DNA of 64,000 nucleotides from RPQJ01 sp963793675 (GCA_963793675.1 CAWCBA010000005.1:310001-374000); one strand, 5' to 3'. Shown: positions 46,850-55,918, numbered from the stretch's first letter. Numbers and translations are program-made. Notes: generated by a model from the letters alone, not told the origin.

Positions 46850-47786
46850 CACTAATGCGGTCCCTCTCGCGCAATCGCACCCGGCGATTGCGCGCATCGG
46901 TCAGCCCCAATTTTTTCACTGCCCGCGCCTGCGGCGCGTCTAATGGCTGACTCAGGGACGACGCAAACCGGCGCCTGCCGATTTGCGGCAGGACCAGAGA
47001 GGGATGCGCGGGTGGATATTCCAAAGGTCGCAATGACCGAGGGAACTATCGACTGCCGGCAGCCCCGCTATCCTCGGAATGTTTCCGAGGACCGGAGGTT
47101 TTGCGACCCTGCCTTACGGCAGGTTTGCCTTTGTCAGCGTTCGGCCGAACGGCCGCGGCCTGCCCATGCGAGCTGGACCGACACCGTCAGGATGCTCTGC
47201 GCCGTTCCCCCTTCCCGGAGACGACGCAGGCCTGTACGGAGTGAGCGGAGTATCGACACGCACACGAAGGGAACAAGAGCGAATTTGTCGCACATCGCAG
47301 ACATAACTCGTCGTGCGCGATTGTGTCCGGCAAGGAACTTGAATCCTTTCAGTGATGTGCGGACGAAATCTCGCGGACACTTCTCCGACTTATGTCATGT
47401 ACGACTCGCCAGCCGACTACGGATGCGCCGGTCCAGGCGGACACACGGGGTATCTGCACGGAGGAGATCAAGCGGTGATGGTTGCCCACGCTGTGAACAT
47501 GCGCGCACGCACGGCGCAATCCGGCTCATAGCTCCGTATTCACCGGAGAAGATCGCTGCCCCCGGCACCCAGGCCGGGAGCATTGAGACGAGCGCTCTGG
47601 CGTGGATGGCAGTCAAAAAAAAGAGGCAGGATTACCCGCCCCTCTCGAAATGACCAATGAGGTCTACTTCGTCTTCTTCTTAGCGCGTGCCTTTTCGTTC
47701 AGCGAATCCTTAGGCCTCACGCACTATTACACTGGGTAAAACCGGTATTGGTGCAGATTGAACTTATTCCCTGGGCAAGCCAGCTG
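46850..47786. other. Gene-poor stretch with no supported CDS
   Basis: Just under 1 kb has only short or unconvincing reading frames. A plus-strand open frame (46943-47653) is Arg/Ser/Cys-rich, has no recognisable motif and looks accidental. A small hairpin (CCTCGGAA/TTCCGAGG at 47072-47090) and the terminator-like site at 47615 are the only structures I see. A minus-strand frame (GTG 47720, stop 47664) encodes only an 18-residue basic peptide ending AKKKTK. Confidence 0.5.
47615..47645 (-). terminator. Intrinsic terminator-like hairpin on the minus strand
   Basis: On the minus strand an imperfect AGAGG...CCTCT stem is followed by eight U. It lies just after the short basic 18-codon frame and about 140 bases past the end of the 47787-48149 gene, so it may end that transcript. 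Confidence 0.5.
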
Positions 47787-48149
47787 CTAGTGATCCGTTA
47801 CTCTCCGCCCGGCGCTCGCGCGTCGCCCCCCGCCGTTCGCCAGCTGGGAACTCAGGGCCCATACATCCCGTTGGCGGCGATCAGATCCGTCGCGACGATC
47901 TTCGTGATGGACGTACCGGCATTCACACGCTCTGACGTTGCAGGTTGGTTGCGGCAGTGGCGGCGCTTCACCGGAGAGAAACCGCCGGCCACCAAACTTC
48001 TGCGCCGTCGAGTAACAACCCGGACCAGCCTTGATGCTGACGGCATGATAGGGGTTGCTGACGTGGTGGAAGTGCATCGGGCGACCGGACAACCGCACCG
48101 TCGCCTGAATGCGCTTGCGTTCCCACCATGAGAATAGATTGAATTCCAT
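47787..48149 (-). CDS. Conserved hypothetical protein (HAVSI / CxCRYxHHxDRR type)
   Basis: The 120-residue product from ATG 48149 has VSNPYHAVSIKAGPGCYSTA, then GRRFLSGEAPPLPQPTC and CECRYVHHEDRRDGSDRR, with four cysteines and several histidines, and a C-terminal basic tail with RRASAGRRVTDH. The DRRxxxDRR pattern and Cys/His spacing suggest a real metal- or nucleic-acid-associated family that I remember only as conserved hypothetical. No signal or membrane segment. It stands alone in a gene-poor region. Confidence 0.65.
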   Translation of the reverse strand: MEFNLFSWWERKRIQATVRLSGRPMHFHHVSNPYHAVSIKAGPGCYSTAQKFGGRRFLSGEAPPLPQPTCNVRACECRYVHHEDRRDGSDRRQRDVWALSSQLANGGGRRASAGRRVTDH

Positions 48150-48202
48150 GGTCCAGCTCCTCGCTCGAGCGGCACCCACAATCTTTATGTGCTGATTCTA
48201 GC

Positions 48203-48247
48203 GTCCGCATCGCCCAGGGTCGAGGTTCGATTCCCCTGCCCTCGCGG
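48203..48247 (+). other. tRNA-like T-arm fragment
   Basis: The plus strand reads CGAGGTTCGATTCCCCTGCC followed by CTCG, with GGTTCGATTCC as in a tRNA T loop. No D arm or anticodon arm precedes it within 50 bases. It is either a chance match or a fragment of a tRNA left by an integration event. Confidence 0.35.
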
Positions 48248-48378
48248 TGCTGCGCCGTGAGTGCGACGACGTCGGGAGAATTTTCTGATCCGTCAATGGC
48301 TACCGCCGTCTAGTTCGAGCGATACCTAGCGCCACCCGCGTCGGGCCAGGTGGCACACGCGCCTCGATTGATGGGGTG

Positions 48379-48438
48379 CTACAGAGCTTGGGTGACGCTC
48401 ACGCGTGCGATTCGCGCCAGTTCGTTGACCGTCATCAT
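48379..48438 (-). pseudogene. N-terminal stub of a MerR-type regulator
   Basis: The minus strand translates MMTVNELARIARVSVTQAL and then stops (TAG 48379). MTVNELARxAxVS is the usual start of MerR-family helix-turn-helix proteins. Nothing after it continues the family (no VRYY, no GLL). It is probably a truncated remnant, though a short chance match cannot be excluded. Confidence 0.4.
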
Positions 48439-48553
48439 CAGGGGGAGTACGGTTCCGAGATGCCGTGCCGACAGGATTTCAGGAGTCGGTCCCGGTGAAA
48501 TGCCAGTAACAGCCGTGGGCAGATTGACCCGCGTAACACGAGGGAGAGAATCG

Positions 48554-49003
48554 ATGCGAAAAATGACCATGCTTGCCGCTCTGGCCGTCTTCGGGCTTTC
48601 TGCGACGGCGCAGTCCGCGGAAATCTACAAGGACTACGTGCCGAGCAAGGCCGTCTGGAACGTCACGATGGTCAAAGTCGTCCCCAATCGCATCGACGAC
48701 TACCTCGGCGGCCTCAAGCGGAGCTGGGTAGACGGCTGCGCCATCAGCAAGAAGCAGGGCGTGATCGAGGATTGCAGTATCTTCGTCAGCGAAACCAGCG
48801 CCGGCGGGGACTTCAACGTCATGCTGGTGCAGAAATTCGTCAGCGGCGAAATGATGGAACCCAACGAAGCCCGCTATAACGCCTTCATGGCGGAGTTCCG
48901 CAAGGGACTGGAGAAGGCGAAGCAGGACGAACTCGTGAAGGGATACGAGGAGTTCCGCAGCTTCTTTGGTGAAATGAACTTCCGTCGCGTCGAATGGAAG
49001 TGA
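48554..49003 (+). CDS. Secreted hypothetical protein
   Basis: The 149-residue product from ATG 48554 has a signal peptide (MRKMTMLAALAVFGLSATAQ, cleavage after QSA). The mature part contains KAVWNVTMVKVVPNRIDDYL and GGLKRSWVDGCAISKKQGVI, resembling a ferredoxin-like or antibiotic-biosynthesis-monooxygenase-like fold, but I cannot name a family. Start chosen by the GAGAG Shine-Dalgarno and signal peptide; an upstream in-frame extension is unconserved. A perfect terminator follows. Confidence 0.75.
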   Translation: MRKMTMLAALAVFGLSATAQSAEIYKDYVPSKAVWNVTMVKVVPNRIDDYLGGLKRSWVDGCAISKKQGVIEDCSIFVSETSAGGDFNVMLVQKFVSGEMMEPNEARYNAFMAEFRKGLEKAKQDELVKGYEEFRSFFGEMNFRRVEWK

Positions 49004-49028
49004 CTTCACGCTGACGCAAGCCAAAACG

Positions 49029-49054
49029 GGGCAGCCGCGAGGCTGCCCTTTTTT
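49029..49054 (+). terminator. Rho-independent terminator
   Basis: GGGCAGCC at 49029-49036 pairs with GGCTGCCC at 49041-49048 (GCGA loop), followed by six T. It closes the secreted hypothetical gene. Confidence 0.9.
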
Positions 49055-49080
49055 GTATTCAAGCCACGCAATCGCGATGA

Positions 49081-49156
49081 TGGTGCCCCGGGCAGGAGTT
49101 GAACCTGCGACCTACCGCTTAGGAGGCGGTCGCTCTATCCACTGAGCTACCGGGGC
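49081..49156 (-). tRNA. tRNA-Arg (anticodon CCT)
   Basis: The minus strand gives a 76-base cloverleaf starting GCCCCGGTAGCTCAGTGG. The anticodon stem-loop has CCTCCTAAG (CCU), reading AGG. CCA is encoded. Confidence 0.95.
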
Positions 49157-49199
49157 ATGCGGTCCGGAGTGTGGCGGCGGAGTAGCCTGACGGGAAAAA

Positions 49200-49275
<76 letters not shown>

Positions 49276-49349
49276 ACACGAGGGCGCGCATTGTAGCATC
49301 GGGTTGCCGCACCGCAACCGCAGTCTTCCAGGCCCGGTATGATTCACGC

Positions 49350-49838
49350 ATGAACCTGCGAATCCGTGACGCAAAGCCCTCTGACCAGGAATTCCTGGCA
49401 CACGGCAACGAGGCCATGGCGCTCGAGACGGAGCACAAGCGACTCGATCCGGTGACGATCCGTCGCGGCGTCGCCGCCGCCCTCGAGAATCCGGCACACG
49501 GCCGTTATTTCGTGGCCGAGGACGATGCGGGCAATGCCGTCGGCCAGCTCATGATCACGTACGAGTGGAGCGACTGGCGCAACGGCCAGTTCTGGTGGAT
49601 CCAGAGCGTTTACGTGACGCCACCAGCGCGGCGCGGCGGCGTATTCCGCGCATTGTACGATCACGTCGACACGCTGGCCCGCAGCACACCGGGCGTCATC
49701 GGCTTGCGGCTCTACGTCGAACTGGACAACGAGGCCGCGCGCCGCACCTACGAGCGCTGCGGCATGCGCGACGGTGGCTACCGCGTCATGGAAGTGGACA
49801 ACTCTGGCGCCATTAAGGGCGCCAACGAAGGAGACTGA
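49350..49838 (+). CDS. GNAT family N-acetyltransferase
   Basis: The 162-residue protein has the GNAT fold: IRDAKPSDQEFL at the start, QSVYVTPPARRGGVFRALYD as the acetyl-CoA loop (RRxGxxxxL variant) and ELDNEAARRTYERCGM as the C-terminal motif. The substrate is unknown. It ends 2 bases before bcp, suggesting co-transcription. Confidence 0.85.
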   Translation: MNLRIRDAKPSDQEFLAHGNEAMALETEHKRLDPVTIRRGVAAALENPAHGRYFVAEDDAGNAVGQLMITYEWSDWRNGQFWWIQSVYVTPPARRGGVFRALYDHVDTLARSTPGVIGLRLYVELDNEAARRTYERCGMRDGGYRVMEVDNSGAIKGANEGD

Positions 49839-49840
49839 CC

Positions 49841-50296
49841 GTGCTCAAGAAGGGATCCCAAGCGCCGGAATTCGACCTCGAGGACCAGGACGGCAAGCGC
49901 CATACGCTGAAGTCGCTGCTCGCGAAGGGGCCGTTGATCCTCTATTTCTATCCCGCCGACTTCACGCCGGGCTGCACCAAGGAAGCCTGCACCTTCCGCG
50001 ACCTGCAGAACGATCTGGTGCGGGCCAAGCTGCGCGTGGTCGGGGTCAGTCCGCAGGATGCCGAGTCGCACAAGAAGTTCGCAGCCAGGCACAACCTCAA
50101 TTTCCCGCTGCTCGCCGACCCGGACAAGAAAGCGGTCAAGGCCTATGACGTGGACGGTCCGCTCGGATTCGGGGTGCGTCGTGGCACGTACCTGATCGGT
50201 GCGGACGGCAAGATCCAGGACTCGGTGCTGGCCGACCTGCGGATCGGGGCGCACGAGGAATTCGTGCAGGCGGCTCTTGCGGCAGGCGCTGTCTGA
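49841..50296 (+). CDS. bcp: Thioredoxin-dependent peroxiredoxin (Bcp type, 2-Cys)
   Basis: This Bcp/PrxQ protein reduces peroxides. The 151-residue product has the peroxidatic and resolving cysteines C45 and C50 in FTPGCTKEACTFRD, the same positions as E. coli Bcp. YFYPADFTPGC and GVSPQDAESHKKFAARHNL are characteristic. Start is GTG 49841 with GGAG upstream. A second copy lies at 55.9 kb. Confidence 0.92.
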   Translation: MLKKGSQAPEFDLEDQDGKRHTLKSLLAKGPLILYFYPADFTPGCTKEACTFRDLQNDLVRAKLRVVGVSPQDAESHKKFAARHNLNFPLLADPDKKAVKAYDVDGPLGFGVRRGTYLIGADGKIQDSVLADLRIGAHEEFVQAALAAGAV

Positions 50297-50382
50297 GCAT
50301 GGGGCTAGGGGTTAGGGGTGGTGGTTAAGCGAGTTTGATCCGTTGACTAGTTAACAATCTTAAAATCATACTGTTACGAGCA
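50297..50382. repeat. TAGGGGT-rich spacer and AT palindrome
   Basis: After the bcp stop the sequence reads GGGGCTAGGGGTTAGGGGT, similar to the repeats at 18.48 kb. It is followed by a near-perfect 14-bp palindrome (GTTGACTAGTTAAC) and an AT-rich tract. The two flanking genes converge here. No function is assigned. Confidence 0.55.
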
Positions 50383-50976
50383 CTATCTCGACATTGATGC
50401 AGGTTTTTCCGGTGGCGTCGGCTGTCCATAGCGCAGCCGCAGCACGCGGGTTTCACCCGGGCTCGGTATTACCACGACATAGATGGCATCGAATTCATCG
50501 TCGCGCATGGCGTAGTCACTGCCGCTCAGCTGACTGATCACACCCGGCAGAGTCGTCGCGTAGCCCACTACGGCCACCGTCTTGCCCCGATGCTCCCGCT
50601 TGATGCGAGCGGCAAGACCGGACCAGTCGCTGCTCGCGATGACATTGATCGGCAACTTGAACTCGTTGGCGATGGGCGCCGCGGTCTGCTGGGCCCGCCG
50701 CGTATCGGCGGCATAGAGATAGTCGACCTTGCGGTCGGCCAGCGCGTCGTCGATCAAGGCACCCAGCGCCGCCACGCGCTTCTCACCGGCCGGACTCAGG
50801 TCCGGATCGCCCGAGGTGCTTTCACCTGCTTCGGCATGCCGAACCAGCACCACGACGGTCGTCCGGGCCCAGGTGCCGAGCCAATAGACGCCAGCCGCCG
50901 CCATCAGGATTCCGAGCAACGGAATCAGCAGCGGCGCCATGAAGGGGCGACGGCGGAACTTGGTCAGCGGGTCCAT
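50383..50976 (-). CDS. Histidine phosphatase family protein (SixA-like)
   Basis: The 197-residue product has an N-terminal hydrophobic anchor (about residues 12-36) and then VVVLVRHAEAGES, the RHG phospho-histidine motif. DLSPAGEKRVAALG and TRRAQQTAAPIANEF follow, placing it in the histidine phosphatase superfamily. The predicted active domain would face the periplasm. The target is unknown. It is 30 bases after apbE's end on the same strand. Confidence 0.85.
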   Translation of the reverse strand: MDPLTKFRRRPFMAPLLIPLLGILMAAAGVYWLGTWARTTVVVLVRHAEAGESTSGDPDLSPAGEKRVAALGALIDDALADRKVDYLYAADTRRAQQTAAPIANEFKLPINVIASSDWSGLAARIKREHRGKTVAVVGYATTLPGVISQLSGSDYAMRDDEFDAIYVVVIPSPGETRVLRLRYGQPTPPEKPASMSR

Positions 50977-51006
50977 CGCAGCATGATAACGAATCGGGCC
51001 ACCGCC

Positions 51007-52091
51007 CTACTCCCGCCATTCCTTGAATGCGGGGGATTCCACGAGTCGCCACTCGCCCGGCTTCGCGGTGCGTTCCACGAACAGGGCGGGAACCCGCAGT
51101 GCCTGCGTCCAGGCGAGCCCGGCCTCGGTGCCCATGACCATCAGGGCCGTCGCATAGGCATCGGCCTGCATCGCATTCGCGTCGATCACGGTGACCGCAG
51201 TCAGCGCGCCCGCAACCGTGCGCCCGGTGCGGGGATCAATGGTGTGGAAATACACGTGGCCTTCTGAGTCGACGCGTGCGTCTCGGTAATCGCCCGACGT
51301 GGACACGGCGGCATCACGCAATCGCAGGCCGACCAGGGGTTCACGCTCGGTCGCGAGCGGCGCTTCGATCGCGATCCGCCACGGACCGCCCTCCGGCCGT
51401 TGCCCTGCGGCACGAACTTCGCCCCCGATCTCGACGATGAAGTCACGATGCCCGAGCGCCCGCACCTCGGTCGCGATGCGGTCCACCGCGTAGCCGGGCG
51501 CAATGCCGTCCACGGTCAGCCGCATGCCGCTCGCTCGCTTGCGGACCGACGTACGCGGCGCATTGCCAAGCTCGAGTTTGGCGTACCCAACGCTCGTCGC
51601 GGGCCTGTCGGAGCTGATCGAACGTGGGCGGCGTGAAGGTCGTTCGCGCGGCGACTTCGACGCTCCCGGGCTCGTAGCCCCACAGTTCCAGCAACGGCGC
51701 CACGGTGACGTCAAACGCTCCTCCCGTCAGCTCGCTCACGTCGTGCGCTTCCTGCAACACGACGAAACAGGGTCGGCGAGACCTCCTGCCACGAGCCGCT
51801 CTCGTCCCGGTTGAGCATCGAGATCTCGCTCGTTCGTTGTATGTCGACAGGTGCTGTTCGGTCTCGAGCGAGCACGCGATCGATTGCAGACTGCACGGCG
51901 CGGCGCTTCTGCAACGAGTCCGCACCCGACACGGTGACGTGGTAAGTCGTTCCCATCGTCGGCCCGGCGAACTGCGCGGGCTCCGGCGGACGCGCGCACG
52001 CACTGACGAGGACGACGCCGCGCAGATGACCAGCCAGCACTGAACTGCCGACCCTGACTGCGCGAACGAGCCGGGCGTGGACGGGCGCCAT
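51007..52091 (-). pseudogene. apbE: FAD:protein FMN transferase ApbE, multiple frameshifts
   Basis: ApbE flavinylates periplasmic proteins. From ATG 52091 (overlapping the acyl-CoA synthetase stop) the sequence has AGPTMGTTYHVTVSG. The expected motifs then come from different frames: LETEQHLSTYNER, SEISMLNRDESGSWQEV, AHDVSELTGGAFDVTVAPL and VGYAKLELGNAPRT. Breaks fall near 51860, 51825, 51770 and 51610. The last frame runs cleanly to the end with MRLTVDGIAPGYAVDRIA and DAYATALMVMG. Four indels in about 250 bases exceed the window background, so decay is possible; a poor sequence patch is the alternative. Confidence 0.8.
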
Positions 52092-53663
52092 CACTGTTTC
52101 GCGATCGCTGCCTTGCCGCCTCGCAATACGAACTTCTGGATCTTGCCGGTGGCCGTCTTGGGCAGTTCCTGCACGAACGTGAAGGCGGAAGGCACCTTGA
52201 AATGGGCCAGCACGCTGCGGGCGAATTCGCGCATTTCCTCGGCCGTCGCCGCCTGACCAGGCCGCAGCACGACGAACGCATGTGGCGATTCACCCCAACG
52301 CTCGTGCGGCATGCCGACGACCGCGACCTCGAGAACCGCCGGATGCCGCAGCAGCGCGCCTTCGACTTCGATGGACGAGATGTTCTCGCCGCCGCTGATG
52401 ATCACGTCCTTGTAGCGGTCGCGGATCTCGACGTAACCGTCAGGATGCACGACGGCCGCGTCACCGGTGTGAAAATAGCCGCCGCGGAACGCCTTCTCGG
52501 TCGCTTCCGGGTCGTTGTAGTACCCCTTCATCACGACGTTGCCACGCGCCACGATCTCGCCGAGCGTGGCGCCGTCCCAGGGAACGTCGTGCATCGCTTC
52601 GTCGACGACCCGCAGGTCACCGGACGTCATGAGTTCGACGCCCTGCCTCGCCTTGATCCGCGCGCGCTCGCCGGGTTCGAGCGCGTCGTGCTCGGGCAAC
52701 GGCGCACAGATCGAGATGAACGGCGCCGTCTCGGTGAGGCCGTAGGCCTGAGTGATGGTCCAGCCGAGTTCACCTTCCATGCGTTCGATCGTGGCAGCTG
52801 CTGGCGGAGCGCCGGCCGTCGCGACACGGATCCCGCGCCGCAATGACTTGCGCCCTTCCTCCGGCCCGTTGGCGATGGCGATGAGTACCGTCGGCGCGGC
52901 GCAGAGCATCGTGATGCGCTCCTGGTTCACGAATCGATAGATCGTCGCCGCCTCGACCTGGCGCAGGCACACGTGCAGCGCGGCCGCCGCTGTCACCATC
53001 CACGTGTAGGTCCAGCCGTTGGCGTGGAACATCGGCAGCGTCCACAGGTAGCGGTCGGCCGGCGTCATCGGCAGGTGTGCGAGCGTGCCGATCGCATTCA
53101 CCCAGGCGTTACGGTGCGTGATCATCACGCCTTTCGGGCGCGAGGTGGTGCCGCTGGTGTAGTTGATCGAAAGCAGGTCGCCCTCGTCGATGGCAGGGCC
53201 CTTGAACACGCCGTCGCTCGCGGCAAGCAGTTGTTCGTATTCGAGCCAGCCCGGCTTGCTGCCCTCCAGCGCCACGAAATGCTCGACCGTCGTCATCTGG
53301 CTGCGCACGCTGTCGACCGTATCGAGATAGTCCGCATGCACGCACAGGACCTTGGTGCCACTGTGGTTCGCCAGGTAGACGAAGTCGTCCGCGACCAGTC
53401 GATAGTTCATCGGCACGATGACCGCGCCCAACTGCGGCACCGCGTAATACTGCTCGAGGTGCTGATGCGTGTTGGGTGCCAAGCGTCGCCACGCGGTCGC
53501 CCTGCCGCACGCCCAGTTTCGCCAGTGCAGTCGACCATCGATCGCAACGCTGGCCAAACTCCTCGTAAGTAAGGCGCAAGTCGCCGTCGACGACGGCCTC
53601 GCGCGAGCCATGGATCTTGCGCGCCCGGCGCAGGAAATCGAGCGGGGTGAGGGGGGTTTCCAT
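52091..53663 (-). CDS. Acyl-CoA synthetase (AMP-forming), apparent frameshift
   Basis: This ANL-superfamily enzyme activates a carboxylic acid with ATP and CoA. The start at ATG 53663 gives METPLTPLDFLRRARKIHGS and LTYEEF. The frame breaks near 53480 between DRVATLG and PNTHQHLEQYYAVPQLGAV. Then come INYTSGTTSRPKGVMITHRN (P loop), AYGLTETAP, YFHTGDAAVVHPDGY, the hinge DRYKDVIISGGENISSIEVE and LPKTATGKIQKFVLR with the catalytic Lys. The substrate is probably a medium or long chain acid; not determined. One indel restores about 523 residues. Confidence 0.88.
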
Positions 53664-54173
53664 GTGCAATGACTTGGTGAGGAGGGACAGTGATTCTGCC
53701 CCCGCGCACCGGCTTCCGCACGCTCGAATGGGCTACCTGCAGGTGACCCTGCCGGCATGCCCCCGCGTCCAGAATACAGGGCGTATTCATCGAGTCCGGT
53801 GGCGCCACCCAACGCGTCGCGGCGGTTCCGGGGCCAGACGTTGATGCCGGCCGCGCCAAGCGTTGGCGTCCCAGGCAGCGGCGGGACCTGTGGCGGCGAA
53901 TGTGTGCTGCGCCACCCGCATCGTGACGCCTGCCGAACACTGGGCTTCACGGCTGCCACACCCCGTCGAGGACGAACAGATCGTCGTGGCCTGGGATCCT
54001 CGGGGCCGTCGATCACCTTGAGACGTGCTTGAGTAAAATCTCGTAGATGTTTGATTTTACGAAACTTACATCTCAACACTGACGCCGGATGGCCTGCCAG
54101 TTGGCGCGCGCATGGCGCCCCCGAAAAGGCTCCAAACCTGGCTCGGCCTCGCTCGAACCTGGGAGAGGTAAAC
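53664..54173. other. Non-coding spacer upstream of the acyl-CoA synthetase gene
   Basis: About 500 bases have no convincing CDS. An AT-rich patch at 54033-54073 holds interleaved inverted repeats: GTAAAATC/GATTTTAC (54033-54040 and 54053-54060) and AGATGT/ACATCT (54045-54050 and 54068-54073). The rest is GC-rich with no repeat seen. It probably includes the acyl-CoA synthetase promoter. Confidence 0.55.
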
Positions 54174-54196
54174 GAAAAACGCCCCTTGCGGGGCGC
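54174..54196 (-). terminator. Terminator after tRNA-Ser
   Basis: On the minus strand a GC-rich 6-bp stem (CGCCCC at 54180-54185 pairing with 54190-54195) is followed by UUUUUCGUUU. It lies 16 bases past the tRNA end. Confidence 0.85.
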
Positions 54197-54211
54197 TTTG
54201 TTGCCTGTATG

Positions 54212-54303
54212 TGGCGGAGAGGGTGGGATTCGAACCCACGTACACCCGTTAAGATGTAACTGGAATTCCAGTCCAGCGCCTTCGACCGCTCGGCCACCTC
54301 TCC
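54212..54303 (-). tRNA. tRNA-Ser (anticodon GGA)
   Basis: The minus strand gives a 92-base type II tRNA beginning GGAGAGGTGGCCGAGCGG. The anticodon loop is CTGGAAT (GGA, reading UCC/UCU). A long variable arm and encoded CCA are present. It is followed by a clear terminator. Confidence 0.95.
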
Positions 54304-54377
54304 GTAGGGGGCGGAAGGGTACACGCCCCTTGCCTACCCGGCTAGTAGCCTCCATCGATCCCCGGGCACGGTCGAAA

Positions 54378-55259
54378 TCAGGCGATCCCCACGCCTGCAG
54401 CCTTCATGGCGGCCAGCAACTCGGCCTCGAGGTGCTCGGATAACCAGGTCAGCGGCAGCCGAATGCCCCGCTCCATCAAGCCCATCCGGGCCACGGCCCA
54501 CTTGACGGGGATCGGGTTCGGCTCGACGAACATCGCCAGGTGCAGCGGCATCAGCTTCTCGTTGAGCGCCGCAGCCTCCGCATACCGGCCTTCGAGCGCC
54601 GCCACGCACATGTCGTGCATCGCACGCGGTGCGACGTTGGCTGTCACCGAAATCACGCCACAGGCACCCCGCTTCATCAGTTCGGCAGCCGTCGGATCGT
54701 CGCCGCTCAGCAGCAGGAAGCCTGGTCTGACCGCGCCCAGGATCGATTCGGCTCGCGACATGTCGCCCGTCGCCTCCTTGATGCCCACGATCCGCGGATG
54801 CTCGGCCAACCGCACGACAGTCTCGGGCAGCATGTCGCACACGGTGCGACCGGGCACGTTGTAGAGAATGACCGGTACGTTGACCGAATCAGCGATGGCG
54901 CTGAAATGACGGTACAAGCCTTCCTGCGTGGGCCGGTTGTAGTAGGGCACGACGGTGAGCAGTCCATCGGCGCCGGCGGCGGCCAGCTCGCGCGACAGTT
55001 CGATGCTCTTCGCCGTGGAGTTCGTGCCGCTGCCGGCGATGACCGGCATGCGACCGGCGACGCGCGCCTTGGCGCGCCGGACCAGTTCCGCGACCTCAGC
55101 CGGCTCGAGGGTCGGGGATTCCCCGGTCGTGCCGGCAACGACGACGGCGTCGGTGCCTTCAGCGACGTGAAAATCCAGCAGGCGCTCCCAGGCCTGGAAA
55201 TCGACCGCCCCGTCGGCGCGCATGGGCGTCACGAGCGCAGGGATGCTGCCTTTGAACAT
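54378..55259 (-). CDS. dapA: 4-hydroxy-tetrahydrodipicolinate synthase
   Basis: DapA condenses pyruvate with aspartate semialdehyde, the first committed step of lysine/diaminopimelate synthesis. The 293-residue TIM barrel has VVAGTTGESPTL, VVPYYNRPTQEGLYRHF with the catalytic Tyr, NVPGRTVCDM, and the Schiff-base Lys in VGIKEATGD near residue 162. It begins MFKGSIPALVTPM. It is divergent from gcvR-bcp, as in E. coli. Confidence 0.97.
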   Translation of the reverse strand: MFKGSIPALVTPMRADGAVDFQAWERLLDFHVAEGTDAVVVAGTTGESPTLEPAEVAELVRRAKARVAGRMPVIAGSGTNSTAKSIELSRELAAAGADGLLTVVPYYNRPTQEGLYRHFSAIADSVNVPVILYNVPGRTVCDMLPETVVRLAEHPRIVGIKEATGDMSRAESILGAVRPGFLLLSGDDPTAAELMKRGACGVISVTANVAPRAMHDMCVAALEGRYAEAAALNEKLMPLHLAMFVEPNPIPVKWAVARMGLMERGIRLPLTWLSEHLEAELLAAMKAAGVGIA

Positions 55260-55375
55260 TCGTCGGGCGCCTCGGTGGGACGACTGCTCATGCTACGCAA
55301 GCGGAAAGCAGCGAAGCAAGGCAAAATCACGGTACACGTGCCCGTGCGGCGCCGATACACTGAGTCCAAGCATCC

Positions 55376-55906
55376 ATGAAGCAACTGATCGCGATCTGCG
55401 CCATTGGCAACGACCGGACCGGGCTGGTCTACGACCTGACCCGTGTGGTCGCCGAATGTGGCGGCAACGTCCTCGAAAGCCGCATGACGGCGCTCGGCAA
55501 CGAGTTCGCCATGCTGCTGCTCGTCGCTGGCAACTGGCACACGCTGGCCAAGCTCGAAGGCGAACTCGCCAAGCTCGGCGAAGCCTCCGGCCTCACGATC
55601 ACGGTGCATCGTACCGAGCAGCGCCCTCCCCGCGTCGACATGGTCAGCTACACGGTCGATGTCGTGTGCCTCGACCAGCCGGGCGTATTGCACACGCTGT
55701 CCGGCTTCTTCTCGTCGCGCGGCATCGACGTGGGCGACATCAGCACTCGCACCTACAACGCCGCGCACACGGGCGCCCCGATGTTCTCTGTTTACATGGT
55801 CATCCACGTGCCGACGCGGATCCACATCGCCGCGCTGCGCGAAGAGTTCATGGATCTCTGCGATCACATGAACCTGGACGCCATCCTCGAACCGCTGAAG
55901 TCCTGA
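55376..55906 (+). CDS. gcvR: Glycine cleavage system transcriptional repressor GcvR-like
   Basis: GcvR holds GcvA in a repressing state. The 176-residue protein consists of two ACT domains: LIAICAIGNDRTGLVYDLTR (first) and VDVVCLDQPGVLHTLSGFFS (second), a typical layout. It lies 12 bases before bcp and divergent from dapA, the conserved gammaproteobacterial order. No gcv operon is in the window. Confidence 0.88.
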   Translation: MKQLIAICAIGNDRTGLVYDLTRVVAECGGNVLESRMTALGNEFAMLLLVAGNWHTLAKLEGELAKLGEASGLTITVHRTEQRPPRVDMVSYTVDVVCLDQPGVLHTLSGFFSSRGIDVGDISTRTYNAAHTGAPMFSVYMVIHVPTRIHIAALREEFMDLCDHMNLDAILEPLKS

Positions 55907-55918
55907 GCCACTCAACCC

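Noticed and set aside
46943..47653. A 236-codon plus-strand frame in the gene-poor region
   Set aside because: Cys/Arg/Ser-rich with no signal, domain or ribosome-binding site; likely chance.
53664..54355. N-terminal extension of the acyl-CoA synthetase frame through tRNA-Ser
   Set aside because: It would translate a tRNA and terminator; the real start is ATG 53663 in the shifted frame.
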